Below are positions 10,990 through 21,650 of a DNA stretch of 64,000 nucleotides, in pieces (the first letter of the stretch is position 1; the number at the start of each line of letters is the position of its first letter). Source of the stretch: Akebia trifoliata (Eukaryota > Streptophyta > Magnoliopsida > Ranunculales > Lardizabalaceae). The DNA lies in assembly GCA_017979445.1 (NCBI GenBank), contig CM030706.1:11766967-11830966 (forward strand). The letters run 5' to 3'. Below the pieces are notes generated by a model. The model was not told where the DNA came from. It made no database searches and was given only the letters and a program-made list of their open reading frames with translations. A program made the position numbers and the translations under genes.

Positions 10990-13900
10990 ATGATGAATTC
11001 ATTTGACTTCTTTCTCCTACATACCATATTCCTTCTTCTATGTATTTCTCTACAAAAAGGATTGGCCAAAGCTGTCATCCTAGGAAATGAAACTGATAAA
11101 CTCGCCTTACATGCCTTCAAGAATCAAATATATCATGATCCTTTGCATGTTTTAAGCTCATGGAATGATTCTGTCCATTTTTGTAAGTGGGAAGCTGTTA
11201 CATGCGGTCGTCGACATGGAAGGGTGTTAATGTTGAATCTCAAGTCTCAAGGATTGGGGGGTTACTTATCTCCTTACATTGGGAACCTTTCCTTCCTAAG
11301 GAAGATAAACCTCGACAACAACAGCTTCGAAGGTGAAATCCCTCAAGAAGTTGGCCGTTTGTTCAGGTTACAAGAATTCAATATGAGCAACAATTCGTTC
11401 TCCGGGGAAATTCCAGTCAATCTAACCAACTGCTTCAACCTCAAAAGCCTCCGTTTAGGTTATAACAAGTTCATAGGGAAGATACCAATCGAGCTTGGCT
11501 CTTTGTCAAAGCTCATTCTATTACATCTTCTCTTCAATAATCTAACAGGAGGGATCCCACCTTCCTTGGGGAACCTTTCATCCCTCAACTCTTTTTCGAT
11601 ATCATTCAATAGTTTGGAAGGAAGTGTTCCAGATTCTTTGGGCCAATTGAAAAGTCTAGAGTTTCTTGGTGTCACTTCCAATATGTTGTCTGGTATGTTT
11701 CCTCCCTCTCTATACAATACCTCATCGTTGGAAAAAATTTCCATCTCAGGTAACCAACTAAAAGGGAGTCTTCCACTTGAGATTGGCGTCACCCTTCCTA
11801 ATCTTGTCGACTTTTACATTGGTGGAAATCAATTTTCAGGTTCAATTCCTGTATCGTTGTTCAATGTTTCACAGCTTGAGGAGCTTGATATCTCTGAAAA
11901 CAATTTTCATGGGGAAGTCCCTATTAATGTGGGAGATCTAAAGGTCCTTCAGTTTCTAAATTTGGAATTGAATCATCTTGGAAGTGATTTGAATTTTTTC
12001 AATTCTTTGACCAATTGCACCTCTCTAAAGGTGTTGGCTATCGATTTTTATCATTTCAGTGGTGTTCTACCCAACTCTATAGCTAATCTCTCAATCTTAC
12101 TTGAAGAGCTATATCTAGGGTCAAATCAAATATTTGGTAATATACCCTCTGGAATAGAGAACTTAATTAACTTATTCACGTTAGGTATGGAAGAAAATTT
12201 GTTCACTGGTAGTATTCCACTGGGCATTGGGAAGCTTCAGAAGTTGCAAGTGTTGTTTCTATCTAACAATAGGTTCTCAGGACATATTCCTTCTTCTGTG
12301 GCCAATCTGTCCTTTCTATTCCATCTAGATTTATCAAATAATACCTTAGAAGGAAACATAGTTTCAGATATTGGGAATTGTCAATCTTTAAAAATAATGG
12401 ATCTTTCAAACAATAATCTTAATGGTATCATACCCATACAGGTCATTGGTGTATCTTCAAAGTTGACTTCCATTAACTTAGCTCACAATTCTTTGACTGG
12501 CTCTTTACCTTTGGAACTCGGTACCTTGGAAAGTCTTGAAGAACTAGATATTTCTGAGAACAAAATGTCTGGTAAAATTCCTAACATGTTTGGTAGTTCT
12601 TTGAGCTTGGAACACCTTTTTTTGCAGGGTAATTTCTTTGAAGGACCCATCCCCCAATCCTTTAGCTCTTTGAAAGCTATTCAAGATTTAGATCTTTCAC
12701 GCAATAACTTATCTGGAAAAATTCCTAAAGATCTAGAGGACCTTTCTTTTTTTCAAAACTTGAATATGTCTTTTAATGATCTTGAGGGTGAGGTACCGAT
12801 AAAAGGAGTTTTTAAAAACTCCAGTGCATTTTCAATTGTTGGAAATAGTAAGCTTTGTGGGGGCATCCCTGAACTTCACTTACCTACATGTTCCATCATG
12901 AAATCCAAGAAACGACGAATGCATCTTGCCTTCAAGATGATAATTGGCATAATTCTATCCTCAATAGTGGTACCATTCTTTCTTGCGCTTTATTGGAGGA
13001 AAAAGAAAAGGACGAACTCTTCTCCGACAATTTTCTTGGGTGATTGGTTTAGAAGGATTTCTTATGATGAACTATATCGAGCTACAGGTGGATTTGTTAC
13101 ATCCAACTTGATTGGTATGGGAAAGTTCGGATTCGTGTACAAAGGGGTTCTTCCAACAAATGAGATGTCTATTGCGGTGAAGGTATTGAACCTAGACATA
13201 GGAGGAGCTTCCAATAGTTTTATGTCCGAGTGTAAAGCCTTGCAAAAGATTCGACATCGAAATCTACTCAAGATTATAACTGCCTGCTCAAGTGTGGACT
13301 TTGAAGGTAATGATTTCAAAGCTCTAATATTTGAGTTCATGCCTAATGGGAGTTTAGAAGATTGGTTGCACCCTCGTTTACATGAGACGCATCTGTTGAG
13401 AAATTTGAACCTTAGCCAAAGATTAAGCATTGCAATCGACGTTGCTTCTGCATTGGACTATCTTCATAATCATTGCCAAGAACCAATTATTCATTGTGAT
13501 TTAAAGCCAAGCAACATTCTTCTTGATGACGACATGACAGCCCATTTAGGTGACTTTGGATTAGCAAAGCTTATTTCAAGCAACATAATCACCTCTACTG
13601 AAATTGAAACAAATTCAGTAGCTATAAGGGGATCTATTGGATATGTTCCTCCAGGTATGTTTATATTTTTTAAATACTCTTAATTTCAAGATTTTTTTCT
13701 TTTTTTTCAAGTACTTCACTGGGCTTTGAATGAATTGCAGAGTATGGGATAGGGGCAAAGGTCTCAACACAAGGGGATGTTTACAGTTATGGAATACTTC
13801 TACTAGAGATGTTTACTGAAAAGAGACCAACGGATAACATGTTCAAAGATGGTCTAAGCCTTCATCATTTCTCTAAAATGGCTTTGACAGAGCGAGTTAT

Positions 13901-14153
13901 GGAAATTTTGGATCCATGTCTATTCTTGGAAGATCGTAACGTAACAATTAATGATTTTCAAAATCAAGGATACTGTTGTATCCATAGAATACGAGAAATC
14001 TTGATATCCATAGTTCAAATTGGGGTCGCATGCTCTGTTGAAGCACCAGGTGAGAGAATGAATATCAAAGATGTTGTTATGGAATTGCACACAATTAAGA
14101 AAATGTTGATTGCGGCTAGGATTGATCGACATGGGCAAAACAGTCACGACTGA
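10990..14153 (+). CDS. LRR receptor-like kinase, non-RD (LRR XII / Xa21-EFR type)
   Basis: Two exons, 10990-13654 and 13741-14153, join across an 86-bp GT/AG intron to give 1025 residues, with the split inside a Glu codon of the kinase domain (PPEYG). Order: signal peptide (about 1-27), LRR N-cap with paired Cys (CKWEAVTC), about 20 leucine-rich repeats, a membrane helix (about 646-668) followed by a basic stop-transfer stretch, then a Ser/Thr kinase. Visible kinase residues are the Gly loop GMGKFGFV, catalytic Lys 731, HCDLKPSN at 835-842 and DFG at 855-857. Cys before the catalytic Asp marks the non-RD class, typical of plant immune receptors such as Xa21 and EFR. The intron position in the kinase is also usual for this subfamily. 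ATG 10990 is followed at once by ATG 10993; either may serve. No disabling change is seen. The ligand is unknown. Confidence 0.93.
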
Positions 14154-14846
14154 GTTTTTAATTTAAGCCATTTGAGATGACTTTAATTAATTCTCTCTGG
14201 ACCTATCATTGTATATTCCCTTTTGATTTCTACATTTATATCCTTTACTGAAAAGATATCAAATACTAGAAACAACTCATGAATCTGTATTCCGAGCACA
14301 AACTTAAAATCCTTTTTATTGAATATAATAATAATATTTCAGTACAAGCTTTTACAATAATCCCTTCATTACAATTTCTAATTACAATTCCAAGTAACGT
14401 ACAACAATATCTTCTATTCTAGTAGGGCTTCAAATAGGATGGCTTTATTCGAAATCCGAGTGATCCTAATCCGAATTTAGCAGGTTTAGTTCCATCAAGT
14501 ATATCCGAATTAAAATATGGTTAGGATATGGGTTGATGTTTCTTGTTTTCCCGAGTTGGATACAGATCCATCCCTATATCCGTCAAGATCCGAATGATAT
14601 ACTACTTTGCAACTTGTATTTTTATATTTTTCAAGCCATCTTTCATCAACTAACAATATATGGTTGGGTATAGTGGTTCAGCCCTTTCTTCAAATTGGAG
14701 AGATCTTGAGTTCAATACACCATTTGATTTGAAACAATCGTGAACTGTTTGACATTATCTGACTCGAATCAATTAATTCAGTCTGATCGGATCTAAATAT
14801 GAATTTGATGAAAGTGAAAGTAAAATAGTCTGAATATGATTGTAGC
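14154..14846. other. 3' flank of the receptor kinase
   Basis: No gene was recognised. The start is the likely 3' UTR, but no single polyadenylation signal stands out. At about 14650-14715 a stretch (GTGGTTCAGCCC, then GAGTTCAATAC about 30 bp on) resembles weak tRNA-type A and B boxes and could be an old SINE. Repeated ATCCGAAT-like words near 14450-14600 suggest another decayed nonautonomous transposon. Confidence 0.35.
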
Positions 14847-15037
14847 TATGAGTGCAACTTGGTCCGGTTCAAACCAAGAACCGAACCAAACCGATAGCTT
14901 TGGGGTGGTTTGGAATAAATTGCGGTTCGGTTCTAGGTTACAAAAATGGAGAACCGATCCATTTGGTTTGGTTTTCATATCAAATTTGTATAGAACCGAA
15001 CCCAACCGAAAACCAAACCCTTATATATATATATATA

Positions 15038-15401
15038 GAGTCCCGCTCGGCACCCTATGCTTTACCCTACGTGTTTTGTCCAACATGGGTTAGAAGTTTT
15101 AGAATAGGCTGATGTTTTGTGAGGATGATCTCTATGGTGAGGAGATCATCCCCACCAAAAATCAGCCCATTTCAAAACTTCTAACCCCATCAAAAATGGT
15201 TTACAAAAATGGACGGTCCACGATTTTTCAACTTGTAAACATGGGGCTGGAAATTTTGGAATGGGCTGATTTTTGGTGAGGATCTTCTAACCGTAAAGAT
15301 TATCCTCATCAAAAATCATCACATTCCAAAACTTCTAACTCATGTAGGACAAAACACGTTTGTTAAAGTGTAGGGTAAAGCTTAGGGTGTTGAACATTTC
15401 C
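15038..15401. mobile_element. TA-flanked two-hairpin MITE inside the hAT element
   Basis: It lies between TA tracts at about 15022-15037 and 15402-15417. The left end (GGCACCCTATGCTTTACCCT) is complementary to the right end (AGGGTAAAGCTTAGGGTG). Two hairpins at about 15085-15190 and 15245-15340 use the same GGTTAGAAGTTTT/GGCTGATTTTTGGTGAGGAT module as the cluster at 7.8-9.4 kb. Confidence 0.78.
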
Positions 15402-15417
15402 ATATATATATATATAT

Positions 15418-15766
15418 GGATGGCGTTCCTACGACCCCCATTACGACTCTCCATTTGTCTTATATGGGCAAAAATGTTTGGAATGGGCTGATTTTTTATG
15501 GGGATGATCTCTGTGACGAGGGGATCATCCTGGCAAAAAATCATCTCATTCCAAAACTTCTAACCCCATCAAAATTGATTTACAAAAATTGGACGGTCAA
15601 CTTGTAAACATGGGGCTAGAAGTTTCATAATGAGCTGATTTTTGGCAAGGATGATCTCCTCACCATAGAGATCATCCTCACAAAAAATCGGCCCATTCCA
15701 AACATTTTTTCTCATATAAGACAAAACGGTGAGTCGTAATAGGGGTCTACGGAACCCGACCCTATA
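15418..15766. mobile_element. Second TA-flanked two-hairpin MITE inside the hAT element
   Basis: It shares the TA tract at 15402-15417 with the previous element and ends at another TA tract at about 15767-15785. The arms CGACCCCCATTACGACTC and GAGTCGTAATAGGGGTCT are inverted. Two hairpins lie at about 15470-15565 and 15612-15715. Confidence 0.78.
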
Positions 15767-16009
15767 GATATATATATATATATAGATATGACTTTTTATG
15801 TCACTATATATTTATTTTTTCATTAAAAATGTTACTTACAATTTATAGAATATTGGCAACCCATAGAACCAAACTGACTTTAATTCGGTTTAGGCTGGTT
15901 CGGTTCCAATGGAATTTGGTTCGAATTCTTATTAAGTGGAACCGACCTATGTCGGTTCGATTCCACTTTGACCTCAAAGCGAAACAAACCAAACCAAGTT
16001 GCACCCCTA

Positions 16010-16769
16010 ATTGTAGCTAGTAAGGGATATGTATATGGACTTACTCATATTCGGCCCGACCTGTTTTAAATCCTATATTCCAGCCCTTATCTCCTCTGCA
16101 TCTGTTAACATAGGACTGCAAGCAGTGAAGCTTAGCAAGGAAAAAAGGTCTACAAATTCTTTGAATAATTTAAAGATGAGAAATTTCAAAGCAATCATAC
16201 AACAATAAATCATTTATAGAGGTGTCTTGTTGTCTTCGGCTCGGAAGCATTTTTAATAACCTTTATATTTTCTTTTTTTTTACATCTTTTTTAACTTTCC
16301 TTTTTTACTGCTTTTAAACCCGGGCCAAACCTTCTGTTGTCCTCAAAGATTGATACCAGCTTTTACCAATACATCCAAACTTCAACTTTTTTTAAATCCA
16401 TCCCCCTGGCCTAAGGTTTCTTTCTAAAAGTATATTGTCAGTCGATGGTATTCATTATTCTATCTCGCAAATAGGTCATCATCAATTTCCACTTCTTGCA
16501 TTCCTTTTTGGTTTCCCATTTTCAATAGTGGTTCTTATTGTATTCTTACATTACATAACCTCGTGAGTTTAAACTTATAATATTACCCTCATAATCCAGC
16601 CTTACCATGGTTAATCGCAACACATAATATAATGTATTGTCAACCAAACATGAAATAATCACTTAAACGACATGCCAAACATTGAATGTAATATGTATAT
16701 ATATATATCCAAGCAAGTACCAAACAACATAAATTAAATTAACCATCATTTTTTCCATGCATGAGTGCT
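16010..16769. other. Intergenic, nothing recognised
   Basis: Only pyrimidine-rich and AT-rich sequence is visible, with a short TA tract near 16697-16707. No element ends or coding frames could be supported. Confidence 0.4.
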
Positions 16770-16924
16770 GATTTTCTAATTAGAAAGTCTTCACTCAGTC
16801 AATAATAGGATACATAACTGCATATCTTTTAAGGGGACGTGCAATTGTGTATCCCGAGAAAAATATTTATGATTCCGTGTCCATGCCACATTGGCCGAGT
16901 GAAGACTTTCTAGTTAGAAAATCA
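16770..16924. mobile_element. 155-bp fully palindromic MITE
   Basis: The arms start TGATTTTCTAATTAGAAAGT and end with its near-complement. They match for about 36 bp with few differences, and inner segments (GGATACA...AACTGCA with TGCAATTGTGTATCC) also pair, so the whole element can fold into one hairpin. No clear target duplication was found. Such hairpins may be processed to small RNAs; that is inference. Confidence 0.72.
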
Positions 16925-17444
16925 TTATTCTTTTTCCATTAGTTATTTTTGCCCTTTCTCTTTGACTCCAATTAATTTTAGCAAATAAGGAGTTCACACC
17001 TACAAAAAACGAACGCATGGTACGCATTAATGTAACTTTGGTGGCTGCCTTGTGACGCTTATCCGGCTGCCAATGTTGCCATGCATAATTTAACTATGGC
17101 TTTATTAATTTAGTTAATACTTATATAATTCTACTTAAAATATAAACACCCAATAAATTGCTCGTATATCAAAAATAATGTTTCCTTAATAAAATATACA
17201 TACTTTATTTATTTAATATTATAAATAAATCATTTTCACAAGAAAAAAATTGCCGATGGTTTATAGAATTGGCCCAAAATTCCAAGAATTAATCTAAAGG
17301 TTTGCCCAAAAAAGCAATTCTAATTGTCATGACCTAGAGTGTCCATGTAGTTATCCTATCTAAAAAAGTAAATATTAATATCAAACCAAATAAATATTTA
17401 AACTATTTTGGTAAAAATGAAATAATCGATGTCATGATATCCCC
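16925..17444. other. Intergenic / probable LTR scrap
   Basis: No gene is visible. The part next to the C run at about 17443-17452 (about 17320-17442) lies where the 3' LTR of the minus-strand chromovirus fragment would be. It contains two copies of GTCATGA, but LTR borders could not be fixed. Confidence 0.35.
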
Positions 17445-17880
17445 CCCCCCAAATGGATTTCGACCTAGAAATTTACGACTTTCCTAGGTTGGCAAATATC
17501 TCAGCGTACCTCGCACATATTTCATCTTCGCACTTCCCAAGTTGCTTTTTATAAGCCATGGTGTCGCCAAAGTATCTTGGCTAGCAAAATCATTTTCTTT
17601 CCTAAGCACTTGGGTCCTAGGATCTATGATCCTAAGAAGGTGCTCCTAATATGATAAATCCTTCTGGATGTCCATAGGATCGTATTTGATCACATGAGCA
17701 GGGCCAGAGATGTAAATTCTTAATAAGGATATATGAATTATGTCAAGCACTTTAACTAGAGTGGGTGGTAAGGCTACTCGATAAGTTACATCTACTTTTG
17801 CCAACACTTTGAAGGGATTGATGAAGGGAGGGCTTAACTTGTTATGTTTACCAAACTTATTAGTGTGAATGTAGTAAATC
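17445..17880 (-). pseudogene. pol: Chromovirus-type Ty3/gypsy integrase C-terminus, decayed
   Basis: Reading the minus strand gives a broken but clear match to the end of a gypsy pol: KLSPPFINPFKV, YRVALPP, HISLLRIY, SGPAHVI and then a degenerate stretch, with at least one in-frame stop. It is a different lineage from the Athila-like pol that resumes at 21650, so the two are not parts of one element. A C-rich run at its end fits the position of a polypurine tract on the minus strand. Confidence 0.7.
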
Positions 17881-17889
17881 TCACTTCAC

Positions 17890-20800
17890 CTCTAACAAAG
17901 GATAGTGATTAAGTATACATAGAAGTGGTATGTTATAGATTCTTCTATTGAGGAGATATATAGAAAATATATAAAGAATATAATCTTTCTAAAAACAATA
18001 AAGGAAATATCTTTGAGGAGCATTATTGGAAAGCTTCTAAATGCAGAAATTAATTAGTGAGGATTCTTTGTGGCAATAAAGGAATCATGATCTGGTGAAT
18101 CTCGATCATGATTTTGTGCTTCCATACGCCCCCGCAAGTTAAGCGTTCCTGCGTGAATGGTTAGCTTGTCTCATAACATATTAAATCGTAGAGAACTAAG
18201 ACTTTTGGTGAAGATATCAACAGTTTGGTCTTTGGAAAGATGAACCTAACATCAAGTAAGTGATTGGCAACCCGTTCCCATACAAAATGATAGTCGATCT
18301 CAATATGTTTTGTACGGGTGTGGAAGATAGGGTTTGTTGTGAGGTAGGTGGCTCCAAGGTTGTCACACCAAAGAATGGGGGGGATGCTGATGAGAGACCA
18401 AGTTTTAATAGTACTGACCGTATCCAAATGAGCTCGGCAGTGAATATGGCTAAATCTCTGTATTTGCCTTCTGTACTTGAACGAGAGATTTTTTTTTGTT
18501 TGCAAGTACTCTAGGATATAATGTTGGGGCCAAAATAGATGTAGTAACCATTGGTAGAGCATCGAACATATGGACATCTCGCCCAATTGGCATCAGAGAA
18601 AACATTTAATTGGAAGGATGAGCATGGATGAATAGAGAGACCATAGTTCGGGGTATGCTTGACATACTGAAGAATTCACTTAACTGCATCCCAATGAGCA
18701 TCAGTAGGTGCTTGCATAAATTGGCAAACTTTGTTGACTGTAAAAGCAAGATCAGAACGAGTCAATGTGAGGTACAAAAGAGCACCCACAACACTTCGAT
18801 ATAATATGGGATCATGAAAAGGTCTGCTTTCATGCATTGTAAGCGTAAGTTGACTACTAAGAGGTGCTGAAACAGGTTTGGAACCATCAATTTTTGTTTT
18901 GCGGAGAAGTTCATGGCATATTTCTTTTGGGAGAAGACGAGACCTTAGGTAGTGTTCAAAGCTTCAATGCCAAGAAAGTAGCTTAAGGAGCCAAGGTCCT
19001 TAATGAAAATGCCAATTGAAGTTGAGCAATAATATCTTGAAGGCATTCTTTGGAGGAACCTGTGAGATGAATGTCATCCACGTAGATGAGCATATAAACA
19101 AAGAATTGTGAGGTTTGTTTGATAAAAATAGAGGTGTCCGCCTTAGATGATGCAAACCCAATTTGAGAGAGGAATGTGCTTAAATGATGGTACCAAGCTC
19201 ACGGGGCCTGCTTAAGGTCACAGAGGGATTTGTGAAGATGATACATATAATGAAGAAGGGTAGGGTAAGTGAAGCCAAGAGGTTGTTTCATATACACCTC
19301 CTCTTCAAGAATGCCATGTAAAAAGGCATTGTTGACATCCAATTGATGAAGAGGCTAGCCACTAGAAACGACAATGCTCAATACTATTTGAATAGTACAT
19401 GGCTTGACCATTGGACTAAACATTTCCCCATAGTCAATACCTTCTTGCTCGTGGAATCCTTTTGCAACAAGCCTCGCTTTATATCTATCAATAGATCCGT
19501 CAGCCTTCTTTTTAATTTGAAAGACCCACTTGCACCCAACAATATTCATCTTGGAATGTGTAGGAACTAATGTCCATGTATCAAAGCATTAATTTCGGCA
19601 TCCATGGCACTACTCTACTTGGGGTCAGTGTTTGCTTGAGAGAAACATGTTGGTTCTTCAAGGTCATCGAAAGCATGTGGGTGTTTGGTGGCAGTATAGG
19701 CTTTGAGTTTAAAAGTGCCAACTTTGGCACGAGTGATCATGGTGTGTACATTAGAGGTTTGGAGGAGGACGAGATTGTGGATGATGAGGGTGGAGAAACA
19801 TTAGACTCAGATGAGGTGGAAGAAGAATAAGGTACCATTTGAGTTAAGGAGGGAGTGGTAGGTAAGGTGATGGATGAGGGGAAACTTTGGGGTATGGAGA
19901 GAGGAGGAAGAGAATATACCTGAGAGGTGGTGCAGATCGAGCATGAGGTAGGGGAGTCCTTTAATGCCACAAAGGGATAGGAGCCTTCATTAAAGACAAC
20001 ACGGTGTGAGATGTACATTCTATTGGTTGGTAGGTAAAGGCATTTGTAGCCTTTATGGGAGGGACTATGGCCAAGGAAAACATACAGTAGGGATGGTGGA
20101 AGGAACTTGTGGCTGTTATAATCAAGTAGGTGGGGATAACATGTGCACCCAAAGACTTTGAGGGTATAATAATCAGGGGACACCTTGAATAGTGTTTCAA
20201 GGGGAGTTTTGTTATGGAGAATCGGAGAGGGTAAACGGTTGACCAAGTAACAAGCTGTTTGGAAAGCATCAGTCCAACAAATGGAGGGTATGGAGGCATT
20301 AGCCATAAAGGTGAGGCCAGTTTCAACAATGTGCTTATGACGACGTTCGGCAAGGCCATTTTGTTGCGTTGTGTATGGACAGGAAAAACGATGGTTGTTT
20401 CCTTGTGCATTTAAAAATGACTTAAATTTTTTGAATCCACCATTGTTATCAAATTGGAATACTTTAATTTTGCAACTTAGAAGATTTTCAATTTTGTTTT
20501 TGAAGGAGATGAAAGTGGTAAGTGCATCAAAACAAACATCAAGTGGAAAAATCCAAACATAATGACTAAAAACATCCATTAAGAGGAGGTAATAACAAAA
20601 TCCATCATGGGAAACAAGAGGGACAGGGTCCCAAATATCTTATACAATCAAGTCTAAAGGAGCATAATAAAATGTAGTGTTATAATTGAAAGGTATACGA
20701 TGGCTTTCACTTGTGTGGCAAGCATTACAAAAGGTAGAGTGAGGTGTCCTAAGGGGCAATGGAGTGAAAAGAAACAATGACTTTAACTGTTGCATCATGG

Positions 20801-21650
20801 GGTAGCCAAGGCATTGATGCCAAATGTCAAGGGATGTGTGTTCATCAATGAGAGCAAAGGAGTGAGATGGAATAAGGTGTTATTACAACTTGTTGTCATT
20901 TGATAGAGGCCACCCTTATTCGTTCCATGAAGAAGTACCGTCCCCGTACTGCGATCTTTTATAAAAAAAAGAAGTGAGGGTGAAACTCAAAGAAAACATC
21001 ATTGTCATGAGAGAATTTAGAAACAAAGAAGAGGTTAGTGGAAATCTTAGGTACCCAAAGGATATTATTAAGAAGAAATCTACGATTATTATAAACAAAT
21101 GAAGACATACCAACATGTGAGATTGGAAGGTGAGACTCATTACCAACTCGAAGTTGAATCAGACCATCATAGTCAGAATGGAGACGAAGATTGTTCAAAT
21201 CAGAAGTAATGTGGTTGGTTGCACCGCTATCAGGATACCAATTGGGATCATAAGGAGTAGCTGGAGCAACAATGTATGCACTGGCAGGAGGTGGTGTTGG
21301 AGCTGATTTGTAGTTTTGATCATAATGAAACAAACAACTATCGGCCTTATGATTCTTACGACCACAAAGTTGGCATGGTCCAACTAATTGAAAAGAGGAC
21401 TTTTGACCTGGAACATGGCATCCATTGTTACAACCACGATTATGGTTGAGTTTTCCATGCTTGTTTGCTGAGTATGAGGCCTGATTGTGACTTTTGGTTG
21501 CAACATTGGCCACTGGAATGTTAGACAAGGCATTGCTCTGTGCTTTAAGACACAACTCAAAAGCGAGGAGATGAGCTTGGAAGTCATCCATAGGTATGGT
21601 GTCCAGCGTGGCAATCAAAGTGATAACAATGGCATCATATGCTGACTCAA
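17890..21650 (-). mobile_element. Ty1/copia element, 5'-truncated and decayed
   Basis: On the minus strand the order is gag (partial), protease, integrase, RT, RNase H, polypurine tract (18125-18140) and a 3' LTR ending at 18124. Integrase before RT marks Ty1/copia. No 5' LTR or gag N-terminus is present: the frame starts abruptly near 21650 against Athila-like pol sequence. The left LTR border is uncertain (about 17890). Confidence 0.82.
18161..21650 (-). pseudogene. gag-pol: Copia gag-pol remnant
   Basis: Gag retains a complete zinc knuckle (CQLCGRKNHKADSC) near 21330-21380. Protease has the DSG active site (WYPDSGATNHI) near 21215-21245. The integrase core is at about 19740-20580, with QFDNNGG and NGLAERR for the second and third catalytic positions. 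RT carries KARLVAKGF near 19455-19480 and the YVDD catalytic site near 19075-19090. RNase H is at 18161-18586 (CDNLGATYL). Stops and frameshifts break the frame near 19354, 18590-18900 and between 20580 and 20960, so it cannot make a polyprotein. Confidence 0.85.

Larger units (their letters stand above)
14847..16009. mobile_element. Nonautonomous hAT element with 8-bp TSD
   Basis: The ends TATGAGTGCAACTTGGT and ACCAAGTTGCACCCCTA are inverted repeats of the hAT form. They are flanked by the 8-bp direct repeat ATTGTAGC at 14839-14846 and 16010-16017. Subterminal regions are packed with GGTTCGGTT/AACCGAACC words, as is common in plant hAT MITEs. An internal TA tract has received two other MITEs (15038-15401 and 15418-15766), which account for over half of its length. 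No transposase is encoded. Confidence 0.87.

Noticed and set aside
14847..16009. hAT transposase inside the element
   Set aside because: No frame shows transposase motifs; the open frames there are GGTTCGG-rich ends or MITE arms, so it is nonautonomous.
19343..19830. Plus-strand open frames across the copia region
   Set aside because: They are antisense readings of copia integrase and RT, which match known domains on the minus strand.
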